This document shows positions 1-10,344 of a stretch of DNA of 64,000 bases, one piece after another. Source of the stretch: Klebsormidium nitens (taxonomy: Eukaryota > Streptophyta > Klebsormidiophyceae > Klebsormidiales > Klebsormidiaceae); NCBI GenBank assembly GCA_000708835.1, contig DF237064.1, positions 62,001 through 126,000 on the forward strand. The letters are read 5' to 3'. Every line of letters begins with the position of its first letter. Positions within the stretch are counted from its first letter, which is position 1. The position numbers and the translations under genes were made by a program. The notes beneath the pieces are model-generated. The model worked only from the letters and a program-made list of their open reading frames with translations. It made no database searches and was not told where the DNA came from.

Positions 1-1754
1 CTCGCAAGGAGCTCCAACGACGGGCCCGAGGACCGCCGCTTCGCTTTTGAGCGCTTTTTCTTCAGCTTCTTCTTCGGCTTTTCTTCGGGCTGGATCGCCG
101 CCCCGACGGCAACGACCGGTTCCGAAGCACTTTCGTCCGCATTCTCCACGTCGGAATCCCGTTCTCCGGGGGAAAGGAAATGCGGTGCCCTCGTCCCCGT
201 TTCGGGGGGCTCGCCGTCTTTCCCCTGACCACGCCCCGCAATCAGCATCTCTGACAACTCGTCCTCCGACTCCGCCCCCTCCATTCTGAACAGTCGCGAG
301 TCCGTCCCTTCTAACAATCGTAAGCGCGGGCTGACCTCTCCTCCCTTCTTTCGCTTCCTCATCCCTTCCTCTCCATCTACCATCTTGCTCCCCTCCATTC
401 TGAAGTCCAGCGGCGAACCCGCCCGCGATCTGTGGCTCTTTTCGGGGGTCCGCAGCTGCGGGGGGGTCCCTGCGGGGCTCCTGACAACGACAGGTGTCGC
501 AATGCCATTGACCACTTCCCTTGGCCGCCACGCTTCCAACTGGTGCTCAAACACCCAGTCCGAGTACGCCGACGTTTTCGCAAATATGGTTCGAAACGGG
601 ATTCGTATCGGCTCGGGGGCTCCGTCGGCCTTCATCTGCTTTTCTGGGAGGGTGTTCACACTTTCGTTGTCAGAGCCGTGGTCCATCCACTTCCCTTCTT
701 TCCTCGCGCCTTGTTTCTTCTTCCTGGGATCTAGAATTCCCCAGCTGCGCTTGCTTGGCGCCGTCACACTCTTCAAGGACGAAAACATGTTCCTCAGGCG
801 CACTGGCTTCTGCTTCCCCTTTGCTTCAGGACCCTCGTATGCCCCCCGCGAAGCCTCCACCTCTTTCCGAGACACACTGCTCTGCGGCCTTGACTCCGCA
901 AACCGACTCCTCCCCAGCTCTCGTCTCTCCCTACTGGAGGCCCCCCTTTTCCCCTCGTCGTCCGGCCCCCCCCTCGGCGGAGCATGGTCCCCCGTCAACC
1001 GCCGCAGAAACAGGGCCCGCAGGTCCAACTGCGACTCAGGCGTGCGCGCCCGCAGCCTTTGGATGTATTCACGCTCCACATCACCCACGCTCGGCTCAGG
1101 CGTGGGCTCCGGTGTGAATTCTTTCACCTCCTTCGCGGCTCGCTGCTTCGCGAGACTGTCGAGCTGCGCCGCGAGCGCCTCCCGAAATGCGAGCTCGGAA
1201 TTGACCGAGTCTTCCAAGAGCCGGGAGCTCGGCAGACTGAGGACTCGGTGCGCGTGAGCTCGTGCGAGGCTCGCCCGGTTCGCCGCCGCGAGCTGTGCCA
1301 GCTCGTCTTCCACGCTCAGGAAAGCCTTGAGCTTCTTCTTCCTTTTCTTGGCCCCAGGCATCCCATCCGAAGCTTTAGCCTTCCCTTCCGAAAGCCCCAG
1401 AGAGACGCTCCGGATTAACACCGGATGCCCCCTTTTCTGCAGCAGGGGGGTCTCCACCCTGCTCGTCGTGTGCCACGGCGACGCCCCCCGCAGCGGAGGA
1501 GGGCTCTTTCTCGGCGTGCGCTGATCTGGCGTGCTGTGATTGGAGGAGCTGTCCCTGCTCAGGGTTTCCAGCATTCTGGCTTTGAGCTCCTCTGAAAGGG
1601 CCTTCGTTTCTTCTATGTGCATGCGCAGGCTCCTGCGGCTCTCAGCAGAGGAGGAAGAGGCAATGGACTGGACGCTGGCGCCGCCCTCGGACCGGTGGGT
1701 GTCCATTTCGGACGACCGGTGAGTGTCCAGCTGAGAGGGGTGTGGACTGTCCAT
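1..1754 (-). CDS. Uncharacterised basic, disordered protein (C-terminus outside window)
   Basis: One open frame runs from the ATG at 1754 to the left edge without a stop, about 584 codons visible. The start is chosen because an in-frame TGA lies shortly upstream (near 1785) and the first residues are MDSPHPSQLDTHRS. I recognise no domain. The N-terminal 100 residues are Ser/Thr/Arg-rich, with a short duplicated DTHRS motif (residues about 9 and 18). A Lys-rich patch (AKKRKKKLKAF) near residue 135 looks like a nuclear localisation signal. It is followed by a helical, Glu/Ala/Leu-rich stretch (EDELAQLAAANRASLARA) and a region around residue 205 (VEREYIQRLRAR). A second conserved-looking patch is YSDWVFEHQLEAWRPREVV. 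The visible end is again Lys/Arg-rich (PKKKLKKKRSKAKRR). A nuclear scaffold or chromatin protein is inference only. High GC makes the other frames open too, but only this frame gives charged, domain-like composition with an ATG just after a stop. Confidence 0.6.
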   Translation of the reverse strand, partial: MDSPHPSQLDTHRSSEMDTHRSEGGASVQSIASSSSAESRRSLRMHIEETKALSEELKARMLETLSRDSSSNHSTPDQRTPRKSPPPLRGASPWHTTSRVETPLLQKRGHPVLIRSVSLGLSEGKAKASDGMPGAKKRKKKLKAFLSVEDELAQLAAANRASLARAHAHRVLSLPSSRLLEDSVNSELAFREALAAQLDSLAKQRAAKEVKEFTPEPTPEPSVGDVEREYIQRLRARTPESQLDLRALFLRRLTGDHAPPRGGPDDEGKRGASSRERRELGRSRFAESRPQSSVSRKEVEASRGAYEGPEAKGKQKPVRLRNMFSSLKSVTAPSKRSWGILDPRKKKQGARKEGKWMDHGSDNESVNTLPEKQMKADGAPEPIRIPFRTIFAKTSAYSDWVFEHQLEAWRPREVVNGIATPVVVRSPAGTPPQLRTPEKSHRSRAGSPLDFRMEGSKMVDGEEGMRKRKKGGEVSPRLRLLEGTDSRLFRMEGAESEDELSEMLIAGRGQGKDGEPPETGTRAPHFLSPGERDSDVENADESASEPVVAVGAAIQPEEKPKKKLKKKRSKAKRRSSGPSLELLA

Positions 1755-2731
1755 GGCTGCAGGCCAATCTGCAGACCTCAGAGTTCAAAACCAGCTCATA
1801 ATCTCTGGAATGACTGTCAGCTGAAAATAGGAAAGGAGTGTTGGCTATGGCCTGCTAGGCAGAATCTTTGGAGAGATGACTCAGCAGGGAAGCGTCTTCA
1901 GACTCTTCTTGCAGGGCCCAATGCTGCAGGCCCTTTCCGCCGCTTGCACCATTATCTAGCTAGCGTGTGTGTCAAAGTTGATTCTCCTGCATGAGGGAAA
2001 CCCGGAACGGCGCATGAATGGGAGCTAGGGAACCCTAAATTCTTGAGCTGGCGCTAGCTGGGCAAACCCTAGACGGTCAAATATCTAGTTAGCTTAACCA
2101 TCTCACAAAACCCGCGCGCCGGTGCGTGCGCGGGCCGCGCCGCCTCCGAGGGGCCGATCCGACTCATCCCGGCCCCCGGGCCCTCCGATGGGCCCGGGCT
2201 GCTGCACGCGCGGCGCCGCCCCGGACGCGCACGATAGTAATTCGGCCAAGCGCCAACTATTTGTATTGATTAGGCAGCACTGACAGAGACAGAGACAGCT
2301 CACAACCGCCGATCACGTCACCAACATATGTGTGCCATGCAATAGCTAGTTAAGCCTGTTGCGTTGGCCGCACTGCATGGCTATGGCATTACGAAGGAAT
2401 TTTTCGTAGAAATCACCACCGTCATGATGTTCTCCGGCCGCGGGCTGCTCCCGCCAGATTATACAGGGAGTAGCCTTTCAGATGGTCCCAAGGGACTGCG
2501 CAATTGCGTGTGTTGTGCACCTGGCACTGTGATGCAACCTGATGGCGGATGATGTCGGAGGGCTCCGTATCATCAAATCACCATCACCTCCTCACATGCA
2601 ATGATCATGCAAATCGACGAGCTGCGAGCAATGCTTCAAAACCCAAGGCGGCACAGGCCGTACGCACAATTGCTAGAGAATCATGTACGCCAATGCACGG
2701 CCTTTCGATTTAGTAAAGTCAGCCTTGGTGG
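1755..2731. other. Intergenic region between two minus-strand genes
   Basis: No coding exon is supported here. It holds the presumed promoter of the gene starting at 1754 and the 3' end of the ABC gene. Two telo-box-like AACCCTA motifs lie at about 2031 and 2067. A very GC-rich block (about 2108-2230) with CGCG-rich simple sequence follows. Small open frames here lack homology or splice context. Confidence 0.5.
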
Positions 2732-5700
2732 CTATCGCAACGCCAATGCTTGTTTTTGCAATCGTCCAATGTAACGCTCAATCTTCCCAGGATTACCATG
2801 CATTACGACCTTTCCGTCGTGCATGTATGCGGCCCCATCGGCAAACGGCAGCTCCTCTAACCGATGCGTGACCCAAAGCGCAGTGACCCCCGATTGCATG
2901 CTAACGACGTTTTTAACCGCCTCTAACACCCCAATCTGCAGAATAAGAGAGCAAGCTGTAGAAGGTCCAAAGATCCAAGACAGCCGGCAGACGTGTTGGT
3001 AGAATCTAGTCCAAAGAAAGCACCATGCCGAAATGCTTTACTCAGATTACACGAAGAATTTGTTCTTCTCCGGAAGCTGAAGTCGTGTCTTGCAAAATCT
3101 GATTACAGCCTGACGGTTGCGCACGCGCTGAGATGGAAGACCTTTTTCTGCATTAGTAGACCATTGTCTGCACTAGTAATGGCTCCAACCTAGCTTGATA
3201 AGCACAAGCGTTCGAATTTTGGATGGTGTATCGGTGAATTCAGCGGACTTCGCATTGTAAACCGGACGACAACCAAATGCCAGTTTTAGATGGGCAACCC
3301 TTTACAAACCTCGCAAACCTCCCAACTCTGCCTGCGCATACGCAGACGTCTTGCTGCAACGAGAGGAACCGCCGTTTTCCACAACTTGCAACCTCCAATC
3401 AACAGCTCCGTGCATATCAAACCATGGAAATGCAAAAAAGTTTCGGCTTCGGATCTTTGGTTTTACGTAAAGCCCAGCCAACGTGCGGCTCACCTGATCC
3501 TCTTCGTCCAGAAACGTCGTCAGCTCGTCCAACAGCAGCACCTGACTCCGTTCCGCCAGCGCGCCCGCGATCGCCACACGCTGCTTCTGGCCCCCGCTCA
3601 ACGTCTGCACCGACCGCTGCAACAGTAGAAACGAGTCGGGCACTTTTGAAGGAGCCAGACAATAGTTCGGCTTTGAAAACTTCCGCTTTTGAGTGAGAAG
3701 CCCTCCCGTAAAGTAGTCGCACGGTGAGGCCACGACCTTGCTGCTTCGAGGAGCTTTCTGCTGCGTCGCACCTCCCAAGGAAGGATACGTACCGCAGAAT
3801 GGACGAAGGGCACTGACGCGTCTTGTCCCATCCGCATCTTCTCGCAGTCAAGCTGCTCAATGTATCGACATGGCCTTCCCGCGAAACAGGACCATTCTGC
3901 TGGATGGATTTTTTGATTGCGAAAGAGCGCCTTAGTTCCTCACCCGAGTGTAGTCGCCCATGCCGACAATCTCGAGCGACTCCTGCACCCGCCGCTTCAC
4001 CTCGTCTTCCGGTAGGTGCATCCGCCCCAGCCCGAACGCCACGTCAGCACCTGCTGTCGGCATGACGACCTGGGAGAGCGTTCATGAGGCTTAGACCATC
4101 CGCTTACAGACACTCAAAAATCATGGCGGCACCAACATACGTTGCAAAGTCGCCTTCAATATCACGTTTTTGATGTATTCTATTTGCGAAAAGCGTTCAA
4201 TAATCTTGGTCCCTCCAAGTAACGTGTATGGACATCAGCAAAGGGCGCCCATTTGCACAAGGTCATCGGCTGGCCGACCTTGATTTGGGTTCCGGATGTT
4301 CATTAGCGATTGGGCTCCTGAAACACGCCCAACTCAATCTTCTGCCAGCGCTCTGGAATTATCAAATCAGAGAGACCTGAGGACCACGGTGCGCAATAGG
4401 CAGTGCTCGTCTTCAATGCTTTTCCAATTAAGCGGTTTTTGACAGCAAGCGAAAATGTGTACCCTGATCAGACGAAGGTGGCATACCCAAGCAACACGAG
4501 TCTGATGATGAGTACTCTTCGACTTCACGCGCAAATAGCAAGCACACTCAATTCGCCAATACGTCACATCTTCCGGAATCTTTTTTGATAAAGCTCAGAT
4601 TCTCTTCTAGTCACTTCGTAGTCGCCTCGATTTTCAAGCCAAAGAAAACGCCTATGTAACAGTTTTTCATGATGCCACCTTGGCATGCCCGCAAAATACT
4701 TCAATCCCATCAGTACGGTGTGGTACATCCGATAGTTTGTAATTGAATTGGTTTCGAGAGAAGACAGAACCGTCTCAGACCAAGATTGGGTGCGACACAG
4801 TGACCCTTGTTTCAACACAAAGATCGTTGCTTGATGATCCTCGAGCATCCGATCCAAGCCCCATGTTCAGATGCGTTTACCCCTGGAAAGACCTGGAAAA
4901 AGGCAACTCGCCTGGTGATCCGGATTTTGGAAGACGAAGCTGCACGGCTGCGCTATCCGCAGCTCCCCCCCACTGTGGTCGAGCAGTCCTGCAAGCGCTT
5001 TCAATAGTGTGGACTTTCCACACCCGTTGGGGCCCAGCAGCATCCACAGCTCGCCCCGGGGAACTGCCAGTGTGGCGCCCTTCAGGATCTGGAGGGAAGG
5101 GGGAGAGTAGGTTTTCTTGAAAACTTATACCGCATCCTGCAACTATTTCTGGCAGCCTTGCCATCATCATCACCAAACGCACTGAGCACTGTCACGGGGT
5201 CCCTAAGAGAAGCTGACGTCTGTTCGTAACGATAAGTCAGGAACGAAGTTCCTCGCCCCTTGAAGCTGCACGGTGTTTCCGCTCAGCTGGGTGAATGTTG
5301 TCTGCTTCAGTTCCAAGGTCTGTTTTGTGTGCACGTGGGGCTGACGTAATCCCTACATAGACCCAGATACTTGCAGAGTGGCACCACACAGAAGCGCACT
5401 TTCCTTGTCGAACTACACCACCCTCCGATCGCTGATGATGATACTAACTCTACCACTATTACAGCTGGCACATAGGCGCAAAACATCGCGTTTATAGAGT
5501 AAGAACGTTCTCTTCAAGCACTCATCTCAACCAGCCGCTTCTCAAAACCTGCTCTTGACAGCGATCGGTACTTACCTGGACCCTGTCTCTGCTTGCAGAC
5601 TCCAGGGAAAGCGTCACATCCCGCACGTCGATAGCTAGGTCCTCTTCCTGCAATTCAGCCTGCCCTGGCGTTCTCCATTTGGCACTCGTCTGCATATGTC

Positions 5701-6310
5701 TGTTTTTCCGTCTCAAAGGGACGCCTCTATTTACCGCACTCATTAACCGGCCGTGTCTATCACAAGTCAGCTGCAATGATCCTAAGCTGGTGTCATGTTG
5801 CTTTACAGAGTGCCTGCTCCGGCTTCTTTGTGGCCTTCGACAGTCCGCACCCATGTTGACTGACTGGGAGAGCAAACTCGGGGTCTGCTTTCTACAGCAG
5901 CATCTGTTGCGATGTGACACCCAGGAACCAGCTTGGTAAACTGCAGATGATCGAGCACGTTTCAGAATGGAATGGGGGTACGAAAAGCGGGGATTAGGAG
6001 GCGTCAGCCCTCTTCTTGCTGCGCTATCAGAACTCCCTGAAGCACGATAGTTGCTATCAAAGTGCACCCCTGTGGTCCCTCCCAGGCTGCTCTTCCCAGC
6101 GTGCGCAGCATATGCCATAATTTGCTGTGGAAGGTGATCAAAAGCGATGCTACCAGCAGAGCCTGCTGTGAGTTTCAATTTGGCAGCCCTAGAACCAGCA
6201 ATTCCAAACACACATTTCGCACGGTTTGCTGCTGTACTTTCTCGAAGAGGATGATGTAAGTGCGAATCTTGGCTCTGCGAAGCTGAAGGAGCATGCAGAG
6301 AAAGTGCCAA
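2732..6310 (-). CDS. ABCI10: ABC transporter I family ATPase, ABCI10/NAP13-like (plastid ECF/CbiO-type)
   Basis: Soluble ATP-binding subunit of a plastid energy-coupling-factor-like transporter; Arabidopsis ABCI10 is chloroplastic and embryo-essential (established knowledge). Exons on the minus strand are 5576-6310, 4912-5088, 3944-4069, 3494-3616 and 2732-2935. All joins are phase 0 and give 454 aa. Walker [10 protein letters not shown] is at residues 264-272, the Q-loop Gln near 299, signature LSGGQ at 352-356, Walker B VLLLDE at 372-377, and the switch His in VTHR near 411. Blocks [19 protein letters not shown] and [15 protein letters not shown] match the ABCI10 subfamily as I remember it. 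The first 225 or so residues precede the ATPase domain: Ser/Ala/Arg-rich, starting MALSLHAPS, consistent with a transit peptide, but unusually long, so part may be untranslated or wrongly joined. The intron after exon 2 uses a GC donor (CAG|GCGAGT). It lies head to head with the GT61 gene. Confidence 0.88.
4911..4912 (-). other. Non-canonical GC-AG splice donor in ABCI10-like gene
   Basis: On the minus strand exon 2 ends after codons for NPDHQ and the intron begins GCGAGT instead of GTRAGT. The next exon starts after CCCAG with [10 protein letters not shown], exactly as in the conserved family sequence, and no GT is available at a position that keeps the block intact. GC-AG introns are a known minor class of U2 introns. 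Confidence 0.75.
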
Positions 6311-7314
6311 GTGCTGCCACCAGTAATCCTGCTCCCTGGCGTGCAGCTCGGCAAGAGCTTCCTGGCCGTTGTGCGAGGAACGGGCGCAGCTTCCAAGCGC
6401 GCGACAGCACGAACTGGCTGTGCCACTTCAAACTCAATTACCACATGGCTGAACACAGAAATGCATTTCGAAAAGTGTGAAAAGCCGATCCTCAAGGTTC
6501 ACCCCCGGGGCGGCGGTGACGGTGAGACGCTTCTGGCGTCGAACTAGAGCTCGCGGGCAGTCCAATGTGAACCAGTCGGTATTACAAATGGTTTGAACGC
6601 ACAAGAAGGCCATGAATAACCGTCAGCGGTGACGTTTCCCCAGTTAGCGTGTTTACACTGGCTTCTGCAGTGCATGATTGGCTGCAAAACCTACACCATC
6701 CATCTAAGTAGTAAGAAGATCTTGCACGCGCAAGCAAGAAGAGACCACTTCGACGTTGTTCTTGCAAGACCAAGGCGCTGCTAAGCCAGGAGAAGGTCGC
6801 TCGTCAGCAATGCCGGCCAGGTACGCAGCTTTCATGGTCTCAGCGCCATCATCTTCCGTGGAGTGGTACAAATGCGCAGTCGTTCTCATAGCATTAGGAA
6901 AGCTCTGAGATCTGGGACGTAGCAGTAAGATCACTAAATGTGAGCTGGATCTTTCTCAGGCGCCTTCAGCAGATGAAATAGCCACCCTTCCAGTCTTCCA
7001 CATTGTCTGCCGCGCTTCTGAGACGCTTGTCCCCGTCCGCGCCCTTTACACCCTTAACACAGCTGTGAAAGTGGTGCATAATACACTTGAGACGGGCGTT
7101 CAGAGAGTGGACTCGTTTGCGGCAATGCTTCTTTCTCGATGCAGGTGTCAATATATCAGAGAGCACCATTCGAGCTCAGAATTGTGAAACTTGTTCCGCT
7201 GGGACCAGTGGTCGTGTGCACTGCCTGCGGCTGGCTTCATTTAAAACGCCTTCATCTCTTCTTCTCTTGCAGAACGAGAGCAGCGGCACCGTGTTGTTGC
7301 AACCAGCGAGCATC
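6311..7314. promoter_or_regulatory. Divergent intergenic region between ABCI10-like and GT61 genes
   Basis: About 1 kb separates the two opposing start codons, so it should contain both promoters and 5' UTRs. I see no clear TATA box or coding exon. Small open frames on both strands look like chance. Confidence 0.5.
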
Positions 7315-10300
7315 ATGGCTAGGAAGCGGTCGACCGCTCAGGTACGTAGCTCATTTCAAGCTCCCGGCGTTATTTACTAATCAGATGGTGTATGTCTGGT
7401 CACAGTTCAGATAGAAACTGACGCTTGCACCTTTACATGTGTCTTCCTGCTCGAAATGCTTGTTTAGTCTACCGCTTGGGGGACTGGCTTTTGTTAAGCT
7501 CTTGACATTGAACAACAACCAGTGTGATTTCGATCCTGCATGAAAAGTATACTGCGCCATTACATGTCTCACCTGGAACTCAGCGCCTGTTGAGAAAGCT
7601 TCTGTTTGCCTCCCTGTCTCTGACAGTCACAGCTCTAGTTTCGAGATGGACACTCGCAGTTGTAATAAGGTCTAGCATCCCAAACAAGCCAGTAGAGAAG
7701 CCAGCGTTTGAAACCAGTAGTTTACTTTTGAACAGTTGTCATTTTGAATCGGCAGTCTGTGCTGCGTTCTTCAAGATTAAACCTCTTCTCTGCCGGGCAC
7801 TTGGAATACAAAACGGAGAATCCTGCTTTTACAGGTTTTCTTGGGTGCCCTCTGCTTGCTCGCCTTCATCCCCTTGGTGTACAAACTGCCGGTTTCCATG
7901 CCCTCCCCCCACCTTCCCAGGGGGGTCTCGGACCCCCTTCCACTGAATACCCCAAGCCCCCCAAAGGTCAACCGCCAATCCAGGAGGATCGCCAGCCCCC
8001 TGAAAAGTAGTAACTTCTTTGGGGGGGTGATCGACGAGGGTGTCCAGGCGGCCGTCCACAATTCAGAGGAAAGGGCAAAACTGGGGCTGGTACAGCCAAC
8101 GCAACTAGGGGGGGGAGATGCTCTCCAGGATGAGCAGGGGCCGCACAGAAAGTTGCTTGACGGTTTGGGGGCCTCCGACGAGCGGTGGGGGGGAAATTGG
8201 CGCAGTTTCTTCCCGGGGGGCCAGCAGGAGATGTTCCAGTGCGACCGCTCGTCCCCCCTGACAGACGTGTGCGTTCTGAAGGGGGACATCAGAGTCAACC
8301 TGACGTCGGGCGAGATAGTGCTCTACTCCAGGAGTCCGGCAACCCCCCTAGGAGAGGAAGTCATCCGACCGCACCCCCGGAAGTGGCAGTGGGACATGAT
8401 TGCAAGTAGCGTGACAGAGTTCACGATCAAGTCGGTCGCCGCCGGGGGGGCGGAGCGAATGCCGTGCCTAAAGCGGAACACGGCGCCTGGGGTGCTCTTC
8501 TCCGTTGGAGCGTTCTGCGGTGGTGTTTTTCACGACTTCAATGAGGTTTACCTACCGCTCTTTGAGACGACACACACGACAGGGGGTGATGTCGTCATGC
8601 TCGTGTCAGACTTGAAAGGCGAGTGGTGGTGGCACGACGCGCCGCGGCGCAGCTTCGTCGGCGCGATGACTCGCCACCCGATCAAGATCATTGGCCGGAA
8701 CTTCGACACGGACAACTACGTCCAGGGGGTGGAGTGCTTTGACCAGCTCACGGTGGGGCTTTACCAGCACACGTGCATGTACGACGAGTTCGGGGGGGCG
8801 GAGAGCCGCTGGAAAGCCAGATCGGACGTGAAAGAGTTCGCGCCGTACGTCCGAAAGGGGCTGAAAATTCCGGACCCGGGGGGAGTGCCGGCGCGGGTGT
8901 TCGTTCCCGAGGGGGGGGTTCCGGTGGTCGGCATCGCGCAGCGCCTCAGCTCGCGCAAGCTCAAGAACTTCATCGACATTCTGAAGATTGCGAAAGCGGA
9001 CGGATTCAAAGTCGTCCCGATCTACTTCGAGCACTACTCCCCGGAGGAGGCGGTCAAAATCATGGCGTCGCTCGACGTGTTTGTTGCGGTGCACGGGGCG
9101 GGGTTGAGCAACATTTGCCTGATGCGGCCGGGGGGGGTGGTATTGCAAATCATGCCGTACGGGGAGGGGGGGAAGCGGAATGTCATCGGAGCCGAGTACA
9201 AGAACTTTGCGCTCGCGATGGATGCAGAGTATCTAGAGTGGAGCGTGCCGGCGCACGACAGCACGATCAAGGACCAGTACAACCAGACCGACAAGATTGT
9301 CACCTCGCCCGAGCTGTGAGCAGATCCATTTCTTTTATTGAGGTTTCACAGGGCATGCTTGTGGGATTTGGGGCTCAGTTTCGAGTGCATAGCTACTTTA
9401 AAGAAAAGAAGGTTTTTGAGGAGGGGACGCAAACTCGTTTGCTCTGGCACTTTCAGCACAACTCCGCCTCATTTGGCTCGGTATAAAGTGCCCTCCTGTC
9501 GTTCACTCTTCTGCAAGTGCTTACACATCTTCAATTGACGTCTTTTGAGCATCTTGTCCGCTTCGTTCTGATTGTTTATTCAGTTGTAGCCTTCGTTTTT
9601 CACTAATTTTCAAACGCTCGAGTGTTGGTCGTTTCGGTGGCTGGATAATAGCGAAAGTTAGCGGCCTATTTAGCCTAATGTGGTATCGGGACGCCCGTTG
9701 TTGCGAATAATCCTCCAGCCGTGCTTCGTCCAAAGATTTCAACATCTCCACCCCAAATCCGGACGAGGCGAGACAGGGCGCTCCGATCCCGTTGACGTTA
9801 GAGCGACCTTCACATGGCCAGAACGTGCCATTCTTTCTAAAACCCTACCTGCACATTTCCTTTCTGATAGTGCTGCATAGGCCTGCCGGGTGTCAATGTG
9901 GCGTGCTTCCGTCTCAGGCTTCAAACCCGCGCTTGATAATGGATAAGATGTTGTTTTGTTGTTCCTTCATGGAGTATCTGGATTCGGCACGACATCCCTG
10001 CCTGCCAGCCGTCCTGACTTGTATCCTCGCATGGCTTTTCCTTGACGTCTGTTCTTTCAAAAGCCTCACTTCGAGCACGCCTCGAGTGCCGAAGTTGACC
10101 CGGTGCCTTATGGAGAAATTCAAGTCCGGGAAGCGACAGACTCGTTGAACACCTGCTTCTCTGGGCAGATTGTAGCAGAACGCCTTTTCACACTATCTGC
10201 AGGATCTGGAAGTTCCGGGGCAAGGATGCGATGAACATCTACCACAAGCAGGACGTCACGATGCCGGAGGACATGTTCCGGGCGTATCTGCACCAGATCC

Positions 10301-10344
10301 GGCGCACGCTGAGCCTGCGCGCCAGGATCGCTCAGGAGTCATAG
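7315..10344 (+). CDS. Glycosyltransferase family 61 protein, type II Golgi membrane
   Basis: GT61 (DUF563) enzymes transfer xylose, arabinose or N-acetylglucosamine to glycans in the secretory pathway; relatives include plant core beta-1,2-xylosyltransferase and EOGT. Exons are 7315-7341, 7835-9315 and 10203-10344, 549 aa. Exon 1 encodes only the cytosolic tail MARKRSTAQ; exon 2 opens with a hydrophobic anchor (VFLGALCLLAFIPLVYKL, residues 10-27), then a Pro-rich stem. The catalytic domain carries the family block FVAVHGAGLSN (His near residue 429) followed by RPGGVVLQIMPYG. Exon 3 supplies the usual C-terminal helix region (NIYHKQDVTMPEDMF and RRTLSL), which matches the family pattern of an aromatic residue, QDV/QNV and a terminal helix. 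The donor at 9316 (CT|GTGAGC) overlaps an in-frame TGA, so an unspliced transcript would end at 9319. Substrate cannot be assigned from sequence. Homopolymer G runs are frequent in exon 2. Confidence 0.88.

Noticed and set aside
385-1257. 290-codon plus-strand open frame
   Set aside because: Shadow of the minus-strand gene; the minus frame is open for the full 1754 bases and has more natural composition.
8606-9148. 180-codon antisense frame rich in His/Arg/Pro
   Set aside because: Shadow of the GT61 catalytic exon.
7315-10344. Divergent histone H3 split over exons (MARKRSTAQ start and VTMPEDMFRAYLHQIRRTL end)
   Set aside because: The N-terminal nonapeptide joins in frame to a membrane anchor, and the C-terminal piece fits the GT61 C-terminal pattern; no H3 core is present between them.
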